A DNA stretch of 64,000 bases from Lathyrus oleraceus (GCF_024323335.1 NC_066580.1:441707351-441771350), one strand, 5' to 3'. Numbered from the stretch's first letter, positions 22,593 through 34,831 are shown. Notes: generated by a model from the letters alone, not told the origin. A program made the numbers and translations.

Positions 22593-24079
22593 TGTCATAC
22601 CCTAATTTTTAACCCTAAGATTCCACCATCATTTGTATCATCTGCATGACATCTAGCATATTTGCATTACTAACCTATTGAAAATACAAAAAAGATTTTC
22701 TACTTTGTTTGTCTTAAGCTAGTGTTTTGCGCCAAGAGCTTTCAAGGATTGATCAATCAAGACTTTGCATGAGTTTAAACATTTCAAACTACTCATCCTT
22801 CCCAAGTGATCAAGTGACTTCCATCAACAAGAATCAATTTCAAGATCATTCCATTTCAAATTCATCAAGGCCAAAGTTCATCTGATACCCTCAACTAGGG
22901 TTTTTAACCCAAAGTCAATTGGTTAACTTTTTAGCCAAGGCATGATCCCATAGCTTGAAGTATGGTTCAAAGACTTCAAATACATCATAAGTGATCCATT
23001 CACATCATCTAATGTGCCGAATAGATCCCATTCATTAAAGATTGCAAGAATTGGATTCATCTGATACAAAATCAACTCAGGCAAAGTCAAAGTTTGACTT
23101 TTGACATTTTTGGTCAACCATGGACTTCTCAACTCAATGATCATTAAAATATGGTTTATGGATGCATTTGATCAAGATAAAACAAGAAATTGGAGGTTAC
23201 TTGCAAAAAGGACAAGATTTGGTTTTGTAAATTTTTCTAAGTTATGAAAAAAATACATGTTCAAGTACCCATCTTTCCAAGTCCATAACTTGTGATCGAA
23301 GCCACCATTTTCTTTGCTCCAATGATCAGATTAAAGGTCTTAATTCATACTTAAACTTTTCCCTTGATGATTGATTCCCAAAAAATGCAAGGATTTTAAG
23401 TTATGAAGCCATGAAGTTGGTACCATAAAATTTAAACCAAATCTGCCTTCAAAAAGTGACTTACATGATCATCGTTTTTAACCATTATACACATTGATTC
23501 AAGGAAAACTCCCAACATGAAATTTGTAGAGTATGGTTGTAGCTTTCCAAAAAGTCCAAGATCATGAAATTATCATATTTGAGTTAGGAGTTTCGAAGAG
23601 ATAAAGTTGACTCTCTAAATCTGAATTTTGGGTCATTTTCATGGCAAGTTCATCATGCAACCTTGAGCCAAAGCTACATAATATTACTTTGCAGGATATC
23701 TTGCTTCTAAATCTCACCTTAATAATAATATTATACAAACCCTTGGTGCATTACACAAGGGATTGAGCCATTAACCAAGTCTTGATGCCATATTTGGAAG
23801 GTTTTGCAAAAAGCTTCATATCCATTTTGATAAAGGTCAATTTTTCCAACCACTCTTGCATTGAGCTTCCGACTTGTTTCTTTTGATCACACTTAACCTC
23901 TAAACCAGAAATCAACATCCTAAATCTCAAGAAAAATACCTCTAAACTCCTCTTTTCACTCCACTTTTTCATCATGATCCATTATGCATTTCTGTGCAAA
24001 ATGAAACCAAGTCACCAAACTAGCATTCTAATTGAACCAAGATTGATTTCTGCAAGTTACATGAACCATATGGAGCCTC

Positions 24080-24087
24080 TATAAATA
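24080..24087 (+). promoter_or_regulatory. TATA box of the 22593 LTR
   Basis: TATAAATA in CCTCTATAAATAGAGAG, the same form as in the other LTRs. Confidence 0.65.
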
Positions 24088-25821
24088 GAGAGTCAAGCCT
24101 CATAACGCAACACACCAGAATTATCACAAAAAATCCATTGTAGCAAATTCTCCAAACCTCAAACTTTCAAATTCCATTGTGCTTGTATTTTCTCCAAACC
24201 AACACTTCAAATAACTTCCAAACATCCATTAGAAGTTGTCCAAAAACTTGAACAACTTCTGTAACAACCCTACCATCATCTTCTAAATCATACATTCAGG
24301 CATTCAAGCATTCAAGCCAGGCATTCAAGCACCTCTATTTCAAAACATGATTTTATTTTTGAGGTATGTATTCATTTCTGCAATTTATGATTTAAGCACC
24401 ATTTTGCATCATTCTTGCTATCATTTCACTTGCCAAGATGTGAGGAACAAAACCCCCCATGATCATTGGTCTTAATCGGTGATGTTTGAAATTTAATTTT
24501 AAATTCAATTTTTAGGGTTCATATGCATTTTGTTTGATTTCTAGATATTTATGAAAAATAAATGAAATTGGTTAATACCATTAGATTCCCTGCGAAATTC
24601 TAAGCAATTTTGGTCTTTATAACTTTTGATTTCGTTAAGAATTGAAAGAGTTGGAGTTTTGAGAAGTTGTGAAAATGGTGAAAATAGTGGATTACAGGAT
24701 GAATGAGGAAGATGAAGTTTGGATCCATTTTTAAATTTTAAAAGTGACTTTAATATATATTTTAATTGATGTAACTTAATACATGAATTGACATTGCGCC
24801 CTAATAGTAAAACACCGGTTTGTTAAGTCTCTTGCATGCATAAGGTTTGGGGTTTGAATCCCCCTCGCCCCAGATTTTGGTTTTTATTTTTCCAAACAGT
24901 GCATGGAACCCCAAGGACATGGGTTCGAGCCTGGCCAGTGTAATATATTTTTTTCTCACTTGTTAAATATTCATTTTTCTTCATAACTTCAAATATCCAT
25001 AACTTCATGATCCCTTAACATTTTTGACCCATTCTTTTTGCCACGTGTTCATGAGAATATCTATTTTATGATGACACCAAAAAATCCCAAAATTTTTATT
25101 TATTTCACCACTTTTGATTAGATGGAAAACATGTGCTTCAAGTGTTTTTTTAAGGCTCCTAATTGATTCTTTTGGCTTATGTCTTATTTGTTCTTGATGT
25201 TGAAAGCTTGTATGATTAAAGCAAACTCTTTTAAATGTTAATTATTATCCTTAACATGTTTGAACTTGATTATCTTCATACAATGTATCAATTATTCACC
25301 TTGAATACATGTTTGAATGAATGGTTATGAGGTGATTAGGTTTTCCACTTAAGCTTGGTCTTATCATGAACTTTGATTCAAGTTTAATGTTTATTTTATG
25401 AAGACTTATAATGTGATTCATGTTTGACCTAAATTGATTCATGTTGTGTTTACCATGTACCAATGAATTCCTTTACCATGTCAAATATGATTTTGTCTTC
25501 ACAATCAATGTGTTGTATCTTGTGATGTTATGTGAAACTTCGTCATGTCTTGTTTATGTTTATCTCAATGCCTAAAAAACATGATAAATATTTTCATTCA
25601 TACCTTACTCACCTTGTGATTTCCATTTTATTTAGCCATATTTTGTGCCTTAATGTTAATGCATGTTCAATCTTGTTATTGTTTATATCCAAGGGAAAGG
25701 AATCATGACATTCTTTTCATTTTGCATGTGTGCGTTCATCTGCATTCTATACAACTTTGCTTCCCCTTAATCCAAAAACTTCTAGATACAATCTTAGGTT
25801 CCCCTCAATGTAAACCTTAGG

Positions 25822-25823
<2 letters not shown>

Positions 25824-25871
<48 letters not shown>
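25824..25871. repeat. (CT)n microsatellite
   Basis: About 24 uninterrupted CT units inside the LTR. Confidence 0.95.
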
Positions 25872-25875
<4 letters not shown>

Positions 25876-26323
25876 ATAACCACCTTCATAATAAACTTTG
25901 ACTTAGGTCATTTTTTTCCCTTTTATTTCTTAATCAAATGATTCAAAACACTTACGCATATTCAAAGATCTTTTCATAAGACCTAAAAAATATAAACCTA
26001 ATTAAAACCCTTTTGCCACTTTGGCTTTTCCATGTTTAAAACCTTTTCATAAAAGGATTAAACACGAGTCATCCCTAGTTGAGATTTAAATCTCCTATCC
26101 CATAACATTGTTGAGATTGATATTGATTCTTTTCCATTTGGAAGAGGTATGTGGCATACTTGTTGATTTTATATCTAAGTGAGAGCCCTTCTTTCAATTT
26201 GATGCAAAGATCTATCTTACACATGTTTTTGGTGGTTTAAAAGTTAGTTTTATCCTTAATATGACAATTTTTCTCTTTCTCAAAATCAACCCCAACAAAT
26301 CCCTTCTTACTTTTGAACCCAAA

Positions 26324-26518
26324 CTACGAGGTTTTGATCCTTTACGGGTACGTAGGCATAAGACTCAATGTCTTTCCAAATCATCAAATAATAAAAAGAT
26401 GTTCTTTTTCTCATCTTCCCAATCACATAGCAAACAATTTTAAACTAAACACATATATTTAAAAGGTTCCTGTAGAGTACTACAGATGATTAGGATGCTA
26501 ATACCTTTCCTTTTTCAT
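26324..26518 (+). other. U5 module, copy 4 (H0 outer stem, H1, H2)
   Basis: Outer H0 pair CTACG (26324-26328) with CGTAG (26351-26355). H1 is CTGTAG-AGTA-CTACAG at 26470-26485; the arms are complementary although they share little with the CCATGG arms elsewhere. H2 is ATGA..AGGA (26486-26495) facing TCC..TTCAT (26508-26518), imperfect. Confidence 0.65.
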
Positions 26519-26583
26519 AACACACCCTCGTAGCTTAGAATCTTCCCCCTTTTTTGCTTAGCTTAAGTTTAATATTCTAGCTT

Positions 26584-26586
<3 letters not shown>

Positions 26587-26655
<69 letters not shown>
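26587..26655. repeat. (AT)n microsatellite
   Basis: About 34 AT units within the U5 part of the LTR. The open frame across it is an artefact. Confidence 0.97.
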
Positions 26656-26659
<4 letters not shown>

Positions 26660-26762
26660 TATTGTTGAATCTTTTCCCCTTCCATTGGATAAATTAAAGT
26701 TCAGTGGTGATATTTTAATTCATGAGTCAAGTCTAATTAATAGTTTGGTCTCCAATTCTTCA

Positions 26763-26820
26763 TCGCGACTTCACTAGGGAAAGAATATTAAGTGGGTGAT
26801 ACCTAATTTGTTTATATGTG

Positions 26821-26863
<43 letters not shown>

Positions 26864-27165
26864 TATTATTATTATTATTATTATTATTTATTGCTATGTT
26901 TGCTTGGGTTTTATTATGGATATCTATAAGTGATGAGGAAATCCTAATCCAGATTAGAGAATAGAAATAAGATAGGATGGTGGTATAATCAAAGTTACAT
27001 GTCTGGAGTAATCCTAAGCATGATTAACATATGATATAACCCCGCTCAGTGGAGACCCCTTTGATGGTAATATTTGTTGTTGCGAGTAAATCGTAGTTGC
27101 ATTATCATATTCGACCTAGGAGTCTAAGAAACTAAGGACCTTTAGAACCCTTTCAACCCCTCTAA
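26763..27165 (+). mobile_element. PBS remnant and 5' internal leader of the 22593 element
   Basis: TCGCGACTTCACTAGGGAA at 26763 matches the Ogre tRNA-Arg primer-site pattern (TGGCGACTCTGCTGGGGAA) at about 14 of 19 positions. A (TTA)n microsatellite at 26822-26888 follows, then leader sequence with AACCCCGCTCAGTGGAGACC and GCGAGTAAATCGTAGTTGC, which I associate with Ogre 5' regions. It stops at about 27165 where the next LTR begins. Confidence 0.5.
26822..26888. repeat. (TTA)n microsatellite
   Basis: About 22 TTA units with one interruption. Confidence 0.95.
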
Positions 27166-27169
27166 GCCT

Positions 27170-28863
27170 TTTTAGGTTAGGGTTAGGGTTAGGTTGAGGA
27201 AGAAGATGAAGATTCATCTTCTTCAGAGTTAGGGTTCATCCAAGATGGTTATGCTTCTTCATTTTTAAGGTTAGGGTTAATCCATAAAGAGGTTGGGGTT
27301 AAGGTTCCAAGTTAGGGTTCTTGATCTGGAAATTTCCTGGATTAAGGGTTTGAAGGTATGAAGATCTCGGTTGAACTTCAACCGGAGATCTGGGTTTTAT
27401 GGTAGTTTTAGGGGCGACTTTGGGCTAGGAACGGTGGTCGGGGAAAGGGATCAGGGTGAGTGCGAGAGAGAGTGTTTAGAGAGAAGTCAAAGTAGAGAGA
27501 GAAGAAGAATTAGAAAATTAAATGGATGAAAGGATTTTTGAATAAAGACCTTGTTCATGTTCCCTCTTATGCATGCCAAGTGGCACTCGGTGAGGCTACC
27601 GATTAGTTGACTATCCCAGTCAACTGATGGTCCCCTTCCACATGTTTAACATATACCTCATTTTGACTATCAATATGGTCCCTCCATTGCAATTACTTTT
27701 TTTACTAAGTATACTCATCCAACGCACCCTAAAAGATCAGCTTGGATTTCGTTGGATCAATCCAACGCTTCTGGACGAGAGTCAATCGCTGACTCTCTCT
27801 ATGGACTCCCTGACTACATATTGGGCTCAGAGTCTAATGGGTTCTCTCCCCTTATTATTAGTTCCCCCAGTTAGAGGCCCATTGCTAGTATAATTAAATA
27901 TATACCCCCTACATTTGTATTTATTTATTCATTTTCTTTATCTTTGTTTTCTTAATAAATATTATTTTTAGATTAATCCTTGATTAATGTAAGATTAATA
28001 TTAATACTTATTTTAATTAGGTTGATTAAAAAATATAATTAAATAATTAATTAAAGTTTTTATCTTATTAACAAAAAATATCTAAAATCTAATTAAGTTT
28101 TTTATGATAACTTTTTTGATTAGTGTTGTTACTAATATTATTAAGATAAAAATTAGGGTTAATTAAGCTAATTAGATTGCTCAATAATTAAGGTTAAATG
28201 ATTAAGCAAAAATATTAAAAATATAACATCATATAATTTTCTTTTTTTATTAGATAAATATATGTACAAATATCATTTTCTTAAATAAAATTAACTATAA
28301 CATTTTGCAATTAACAAAGTCAATTAAAATCAATTTCACACAGTCAAATTATAAGTCTTCTGCCTTTGCGTATCGAGGCATTTGTTTCAAATCAAACATC
28401 TCTTCGCCCCCGATGCATTAAGAATTTTCAAAATATAAAATCAACAAACAAACAAACATTTTCAAGAAGAACTACGGTGCTCTGCTCCTTCATCAAACAT
28501 GAGGGTACGTAGGCATATAGTTGTAGCACTCTAGCGAGTACAATAACCAAAAAACCTTTTCTTGGTCCTTATTTTTTAATCAAACATTTTCCTTCAATAA
28601 TATAATTCCATGTTAATAAGTAATTAAACAATAATGAATAATAAAAGCAAACTTCCCTTAGACAAACACACACTAACCCTAGATTTAGAGAAGGGTCTCA
28701 TTGAGTACAATGGAGGTGAGGGGTGCCTAATACCTTCCCATTACTTAATCGACTTTCGGACCTTAGTCTCTCACCCTTATCTATTAGGTTTTATCATTAC
28801 TTCCTTGTTCCTTAGGAACAAATAAAAGATGATGATGACTCTGTAATTTTTCTAGTCGCGACA
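27170..28863 (+). mobile_element. Partial Ogre-type LTR in front of the leader
   Basis: Only the right part is convincing. U5 has ACTACGGTGCTCTG, ACGTAGGCATA, CATTG-AGTA-CAATG and GGGGTGCCTAATACC, then ATGATGACTCTG and TCGCGACAGCTGGGA. The last string looks like an LTR end fused to a shortened primer site, so the PBS is not intact. The left part is AT-rich, with GGTTAGGG repeats near 27175 and a GA-rich tract near 27460. No LTR start was found, so the left edge is a guess. Confidence 0.5.
28472..28746 (+). other. U5 module, copy 5 (H0, H1, H2)
   Basis: H0 has outer CTACG (28472-28476) with CGTAG (28508-28512) and inner CCTTCAT (28487-28493) with ATGAGGG (28499-28505), seven pairs including one G-U. 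H1 is CATTG-AGTA-CAATG with a flanking T-G pair at 28698-28713. H2 is AGGTGAGGGG (28714-28723) with CCCATTACTT (28737-28746), nine of ten pairs allowing G-U. Confidence 0.65.
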
Positions 28864-29759
28864 GCTGGGAAAATCTTTTGTCAAAAGGCGTTTGTACTTC
28901 CCTAAAGAGAGTCTATCCTAACCTCTAGATTTAGGGCTTTGTATGTTTTCTTGGTTTATCTGCTTTTGTTTATTTATCTTGCTATTTCTCATTTATTTAT
29001 TTCCTTTTCCTTTTTTACATTTTATATTTTATTATATTCTTATACTGACATATCATTGGTTGGAATTGATAATGTGTGAGAAGTTGAAAACCCAAGCTTG
29101 AGAAAAACCCTAAGTTAAGAAGTAGAACTGAAGTGTTTTCTGTGAGATGCCACATCTCAAAGATACATGGAAGCAACACTCAGAATAGACCCCCCAAAGA
29201 TATCTTCATAGTTGGGCTAGCCCCTCAATATGTTGATGATTTGAATGTGGTCCATGACTCTGGGAACCATTATCTAGAATCCATTCCATTCATGGTGACC
29301 TTATTTTATCAACCCCCAAGGGTTATTACTAGGGTCCTGCCCGGATGAGACTTATCCCGAAGGATTACCATAAGAAGGCTTGCTCCTTCTCATGGTAAAA
29401 CAAGGGTATAATCCATGACTCTAGGGTCACTATCATAAATTCTAGATACTACAAGCAAGGGGATTGGGTAGTCTAAAACCTAGAACTAGCCTATAATAAG
29501 GAGACTCCCTTAACTAAGTCATACTTGTATATTACCCTTTACCTATCCTAAAAATCTCAAAATATTCACATCACCATTCTCATTAAAATCATCTTTTGCA
29601 TTCAATCATTCCAGGAATCTTAATCATCCATTGTCAAGTACTGTAAGTAAGATGGAATTCGGTAAAAGGAAAACATTTTTAGATTAAGGTAAGAGAATAC
29701 AAAATAAATAACCTGAAGACCTATGTCATGGGATTAAGAAAAAATAGGAGGGACTCTCT
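28864..29759 (+). other. 5' leader of the Ogre-type element
   Basis: Noncoding sequence between the LTR and ORF1. Phrases such as GCCCCTCAATATGTTGATG and AACCCAAGCTTGAGAAAAACC fit Ogre leaders as I know them. No gene seen. Confidence 0.45.
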
Positions 29760-30281
29760 AAACTAAAAATATGGAAGAATCTTGGACCTTTTGAATTACC
29801 CTGTACAAAAGAGGCCTTGACCGCTCTAGCACAATTCTTTGATCCTACACTAAGGTGTTTTCAACTTCAAGATTTCCAGTTGGCTTCGACTCTTTAATAG
29901 TTTAACAAGGTCCTAGAGACTCTTAAACCCACAAAAGGTCCCTTCAAAATAATAGGGTATCATCCTGTAGTGGAAGAAATGGCTTATCACCTTAACATTC
30001 ATGGCACTGACTTGCAAGCCAACCTAAGGGTTCATGGGGACTTCAAAGGCTTACCAAGGGAATATCTAGAGGAACGAGCTACTAATTTCAAAACTCCCCT
30101 GAAGTGGGATGCTTTAGATAGTATCATGATCCTCCTCATCTTTGAATTAGTACTCTTTCCTACTGAAGAAGACTTTGTGAATTATGCAACAATTAATCTA
30201 TTTTTTACTGTAAAAGTTGGGGAAGAAGACCATATACATGCTCTCCTTGCAGATGTCTATCATACTCTCCATCAAAGACAT
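29760..30281 (+). pseudogene. Ogre ORF1 (DUF7745-type protein), N-terminal part
   Basis: A reading frame with a few stops contains ALAQFFDPTLRCFQLQDFQL, then LKWDALDSIMILLIFELVLF, EEDFVNYATINLFF and LLADVYHTLHQRH. These match the conserved core of DUF7745 proteins, which in legumes are encoded upstream of gag in Ogre-type elements; their function is unknown. Two adjacent stops lie in the stretch before 29970. The frame runs into the Athila LTR at 30282 and resumes beyond it at 48590. The start codon was not determined. Confidence 0.7.
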
Positions 30282-30511
30282 TGATAACATGAAACTATAT
30301 CACATTTTTAGACTTGATTTAATTAAATTATATTGTTATTTGATTCAATTTATTTTATATTATTCGATATTACTTGGTATTCTCTTATTATTTATTTCAG
30401 GTAACATTATTTGAAGCATGTGTGAAAAAGAAAGAAAAGGGGTGCAAAAAGAGGATTCTCTAGGAAAAGCATCTCACAAAGCCCAACCCACGTTTGGGGA
30501 AAGCAAAATGG

Positions 30512-30599
30512 CTGTGACGACCGCCACACTCACGTGCCGAGCGTCACGCCCCTTTACCTAGTGTTACGACCGTAACACATAGTGTGACGGCCGTCACAC
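30512..30599. repeat. Cluster of 18-bp palindromes in Athila U3
   Basis: GTGTGACG-GC-CGTCACAC (30582-30599) and GTGTTACG-AC-CGTAACAC (30561-30578) have perfect 8-bp arms. An imperfect third copy (TGTGACG-AC-CGCCACA) is at about 30513-30528. The centre ACG-NN-CGT is constant, while the outer bases change in compensated pairs. The 3' LTR repeats the cluster at 47072-47159. Confidence 0.9.
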
Positions 30600-30729
30600 C
30601 CCCACTCCTATATTTTGGCTTTGACGCGCGTAACAGAAGCACGTTCTCTCCTATTTTTCCTCTTGACTCGTTGACACTTTGGAACCCTACTGAAGATGCT
30701 TTTGAGGAAACGGTTATTTTATGGATGAA

Positions 30730-30737
30730 TATAAATA
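30730..30737 (+). promoter_or_regulatory. TATA box of the Athila 5' LTR
   Basis: TATAAATA in ATGAATATAAATAGAT, about 130 bp after the palindrome cluster. The same box is at 47290-47297 in the 3' LTR. Confidence 0.75.
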
Positions 30738-32033
30738 GATCCCAAAAGATCCAATAAGGGGATAGACCTACTCCGTGCAATATTTTCCCTGCTTTCTAAT
30801 TTTCCAGCATTCTATTTTCTTAGCATTTTATTTTCTTTTCTTTGCTAGCTTAATTTACTAAGCATTCAATTTATTTTCTCACGATAGTTTCTACACCGAA
30901 AACTATTGTGTAATTTTTACTGGATCTAACCTTACGTTAGATCATAGTATTTTATTTCTTTGTTTTTACCTTTCTGTCTGATCAAGAATTGTGAAGAACA
31001 AATCCAACCGACTTGTGGTGGAGTGTTTGAGCATCGAAGCTAGGGGATAAAACCAAGATTTCTAGTAATTTTCCAGGTTCATTAATTAATTGAGTTATTA
31101 TTTTAATTTACATATGCTATGTGCCGCTATTTATATATATAGTTTGTTTATTATGGCCGTATTTATGCATGATTGTTGTTTATGCGTGTTTAGCATGTCC
31201 GGCTAATTAATTTAGATATCGGTATGTAAAGTAAGCGGAATAAAGGAATCAAAACTGAGTTGGTTTAAATTTATTTAAAACTATAGTCACTCTTTTTCTG
31301 GTCTCAATTTACAGAGTTAATACCAAAGTTTTTGTACGAGAGTAAAAGACATAAAGAAGTTAAAATCAATAGAACGACGGTTTGAGCTTTTAACTGGACA
31401 GTGTAAATTGAACATTAACTTTAAATCAGGGCGAAAGCAATTTTTAAAGTTAATTAAATTCCAATCATTTTCAAAAATTATTTTTAAAGGTTAAATGTGA
31501 GGACGAGAGTTAAGCATTTAGGTTTAATCATATAGTCTAAGTCAACAGAGCAAGAGTTTGAGACGAGGGTGTTTAAACGGTTAGTGTTTTCTTAAAAAGA
31601 GTTTCTATAGATTCTATTGCTTTCAAAAGGTGATTTTAGATTTAACTAAATACTGAGAGCGTACGTTAATATAAAGTCATAGTCTGATTCAACAGAGCGA
31701 GAGTTTGAGGAAAAGACTTTTAATTGATAGTGTCTACTGAAAGGACTTATTTTAAAATTAAGAAAAAGACCAACGAAGATTTGATTCCCTAATTACGACG
31801 AACTACATACCGATATCCGTGTTATTTGATATTTAATCTAGATCTAAATTTAGTTTTACTATTCCCCCTAATCATCAAAGTATCATCCGCCTTAGCTTTA
31901 CGCAGTAACCCTAGAAAAACGGTATATCGATTCATTAAGTCCCTGTGGGATCAATATCTTTTAAAACTACACGATTAGACTGTGCAGTTGCAGTTAATAC
32001 CCCAATAGACTCACAAAGCCGCGATCAAGTTTT

Positions 32034-32051
32034 TGGCGCCGTTGCCGGGGA
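32034..32051 (+). other. Primer-binding site, tRNA-Asp type
   Basis: TGGCGCCGTTGCCGGGGA lies six bases after the 5' LTR. It is the exact complement expected for the 3' end of plant tRNA-Asp and is the usual primer site of Athila elements. Confidence 0.92.
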
Positions 32052-32137
32052 CTTCTATTTAGTCGATATCGCAACTCTTCTGTTACGCTGTAGAGACTAA
32101 GGCAATTTTTATTTTTCCTTCTTTTTCGTTGATTTGT

Positions 32138-34457
32138 ATGCCACACACTCGCTCACAAGGCGAACCGTACTACTTACGAATCAACGACGTTGAACGATAT
32201 CTCCGATTATTACGACGAATTCGGGAGTATCGTGCTACAAACAATCTTCCTCCAATCGAAATTCCTGATCTCAAAATCTTCTTCCTTCGACGATACCAGC
32301 AATGGCAGAACCAGCTCGAGCTCTTCGAGATTACGTCGCTCCATCGCAAGATGAGCCGCATTCGAGTATTGCTCCACCCGCAATCGAAGCGAACAACTTC
32401 GAACTTAAACCTTCACTGTTGCAGGCAGTGCAACAGAACCAATTTTCTGGAAATCCTACCGAGGATCCAAACCTTCATTTATCCGTATTTGTCCAATACG
32501 CTGATACCGTTAAAGCTAATGGTGTCACTTCAGAGGCAATTCGACTTCGTCTCTTTCCTTTCTCGTTAAGAGATAAAGCTAGAAGATGGCTTCAGTCTCT
32601 TCCTTCCAACTCAGTCACCACATGGAATGAGTTGAAGAAAGTCTTTCTTGCCCGATATTTTCCCCCAAGCAAAACAGCTATGTTGAGAGCCCAGATAAAT
32701 GGATTTAAGCAAAAAGACAACGAATCTCTTTTCGAAGCATGGGAAAGATACAAGGACATGATGAGACTTTGCCCACACCATGGTTTGGAGGACTGGTTAG
32801 TAATTCGTACCTTCTACAATGGTCTCTTGTACAACACAAGGTTAACAATAGACGCCGTCGCCGGTGGTGCGCTTATGGATAAACCTTACGCTGACGCTTA
32901 TCAACTTATCGAGAGCATGGCCCAAAATCATTATTAGTGGGGAAGCGACCGAACAATGGTAGAGAAACCTCAAATAAAAGGGGGCATGTACGAGATAAGT
33001 AGCCTTGATCATGTTAATGCAAAAGTGGATGCTCTTGCCCAGAAAATTGAAAGTTTAAATGTATCACCTCCAGCCACCGTGGTTGCCGTAACTCAAAATT
33101 GCGAAGTCTGTGGAATTCAAGGTCACACGCCTACAGATTATCAACTCCTAACAGGAATTCAAATAGAGCAGGTGAACTATGCTCAAGGAAATCCCTACTC
33201 GCATACCTATAACTCAAACTGGAAGAACCATCCTAACTTTTCATATAAAAGTAACAACGCTCTATACGCACCAGGTCAAGCTCTCAGTCAAGCCCCAACT
33301 ATACCTCCTGGATATCAAAAGTCGACCCCATCTACACCTAACAATAACGTTCCTAGGAAATCCAATTTGGAAATCATGATGGAGAACTTCATAGCTTCTC
33401 AACAGCAAACCAATAAAGAGTTCTTAAACCAGAATGTACACACTAACGAACAGATTAAACAACTAGCAAGTAAAGTAGATGCCCTGGCTACCCATAACAA
33501 AATGCTGGAAACAGAAATCACGCAAGTAGCTCAACAACAAGCGCCTACTGCTGCCCCAACTGGTACCTTTCCTGGACAGCCCCAACCTAATCCGAAAGGT
33601 CACGCTCATGCAATTATATTAAGAAGTGGAACAGAGGTAGAAGGACCGTCTGACCCAAGGATTGAGAACCAAAACTCTAAAAAGTCAACTGAGGAAGAAG
33701 GTAGACCTAAGGAAAAGGAAGAGTGTAATAAAGAAATCGTAGAAAACAAAGAACCTTATGTACCTCCGCCGCCTTACAAACCACCTATCCCTTATCCTCA
33801 AAGGCTAATTAAAACCAAAGACGCGGGCCAATTTAAAAAATTTGTTGACCTACTGAAACAATTAAACATCACAATTCCTTTTACAGAAGCTATTACACAG
33901 ATGCCTTCATATGCTAAGTTCTTAAAAGAAATTTTATCTAATAAAAGGAAACTTGAAGACAGCGAAACCGTTACACTCACTGCTGAGTGTAGCGCAATAA
34001 TCCAAAATATGCCTCCTAAACTTAAAGATCCTAGTAGTTTTTCTATACCCTGTCATATAGGAAAATTTGTCATAGATAAAGCCTTATGCGATTTAGGAGT
34101 CGGTATCAGTGTTATGCCCTTGTCCATATGCAAGAAACTTGAAATGGGAGAATTAAGACCAACTAAAATGTCTGTGCAATTAGCAGATCGTTCCGTTAGA
34201 TATCCCGTAGGAATTCTTGAAAATGTTCCCGTGCGCATAGGTCAATTCTACATTCCCGCCGATTTTATAATTATGGACATAAGAGAAGATGAAGTTACCC
34301 CCATTATATTGGGAAGACCCTTCTTAGCAACCGTCGGTGATATCATAGACGTAAAACGAGGACGACTCACTTTCGAAGTAGGAGAAGAGAAAATTGAGTT
34401 TATTCTTTCCAAATTTTTGAAAGCACCTGCAATAGAAGACACATGTTACTTCATGGA
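32138..34457 (+). pseudogene. Athila gag-protease ORF with a frameshift and an in-frame stop
   Basis: Gag starts with MPHTRSQG at 32138. The frame changes near 32300 and continues as the frame with RDYVAPSQDEP and IEANNFELKP. The gag core shows FPFSLRDKARRWLQSLP, FLARYFPPSKTA and EAWERYKDMMRLCPHH. An in-frame TAG at 32935 stands where relatives read CAG. A degenerate zinc knuckle (CEVCGIQGH, last Cys replaced by Tyr) is near 33105. Protease follows with LCDLGVGISVMP at about 34085: the catalytic Asp is kept, but the usual DLGAS reads DLGVG. VTPIILGRPFLATVGD is the protease flap and end. At 34457 the frame runs into a solo LTR and resumes at 39140. Confidence 0.85.
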
Positions 34458-34613
34458 TGTCGCATCCGCGAAAAACAACCGGCGGGCTAAAATAAAGCAA
34501 ACAGAGCCGCCACCGTGCGTTATTTATCCCAAAAGAGGGAAAGGAAACGCTCGAAGTAAACCTGGAAAAGACATGGTCTCGCGACCAAAGAGAGATGGGA
34601 TCGAGAGTCGGTT

Positions 34614-34831
34614 ATGCGAAGGGAAGGTATTAGCACCCCTACGCATCCGTCGTACTCGACGGGATCCACGCTCAAAAAGAATAGAAGAAAGGTTGCTAAA
34701 CACTGCTCAAAAGAATGCACACACACACACTAGAATAAAACACAGATGGAAGAAGAGGGGAAAAGGCTCGCTAGGATATTGCATCCTATGCCTACGTATC
34801 TCATCTGGAATGAGAATCAGAGCTACCGTAG
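34614..34831 (-). other. U5 module, copy 6 in the solo LTR (H2, H1, H0)
   Basis: On the minus strand, H0 has outer CTACG/CGTAG (34827-34831 and 34792-34796) and inner TCTCAT/ATGAGA (34799-34804 and 34810-34815). H1 is CCGTCG-AGTA-CGACGG at 34647-34662. H2 is ATGCGTAGGG with CCCTTCGCAT (34637-34646 and 34614-34623) with one mismatch. H1 arms differ completely from CCATGG but remain perfectly paired. Confidence 0.7.

Larger units (their letters stand above)
22593..26762 (+). mobile_element. 5' LTR of another Ogre-type element (about 4.2 kb)
   Basis: It begins TGTCATACCCTAATTTTTAACC. TATA box at 24080-24087 (CTCTATAAATAGAG). U5 has AACTACGAGG at 26323, ACGTAGGCATAAG, the CTGTAG-AGTA-CTACAG hairpin at 26470-26485 and GATGCTAATACC. 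The right end is followed by TCGCGACTTCACTAGGGAA, which resembles a decayed tRNA-Arg-type primer site, so this is read as a 5' LTR. It holds (CT)n and (AT)n microsatellites and tRNA-like B-box motifs near 24845 and 24923. Confidence 0.7.
30282..32027 (+). repeat. 5' LTR of the Athila element (1,746 bp)
   Basis: Bounded by TGATAACATG and GCGATCA. U3 contains three 18-bp palindromic blocks (30512-30599) and a TATA box at 30730-30737. The copy at 46842 is nearly identical apart from about 30 substitutions and one extra TA. Confidence 0.95.

Noticed and set aside
26583..26777. ORF beginning with an Ile/Tyr repeat
   Set aside because: It is the translation of the (AT)n microsatellite.
27172..27195. 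Telomere-like GGTTAGGGTTAGGG
   Set aside because: Only about three units, not the plant TTTAGGG form, and within LTR sequence.
30544..30780. Minus-strand ORF of 78 codons, repeated at 47104-47340
   Set aside because: It lies in both LTRs of the Athila element across the palindromes and TATA box; the repetition reflects LTR identity, not conservation of a protein.
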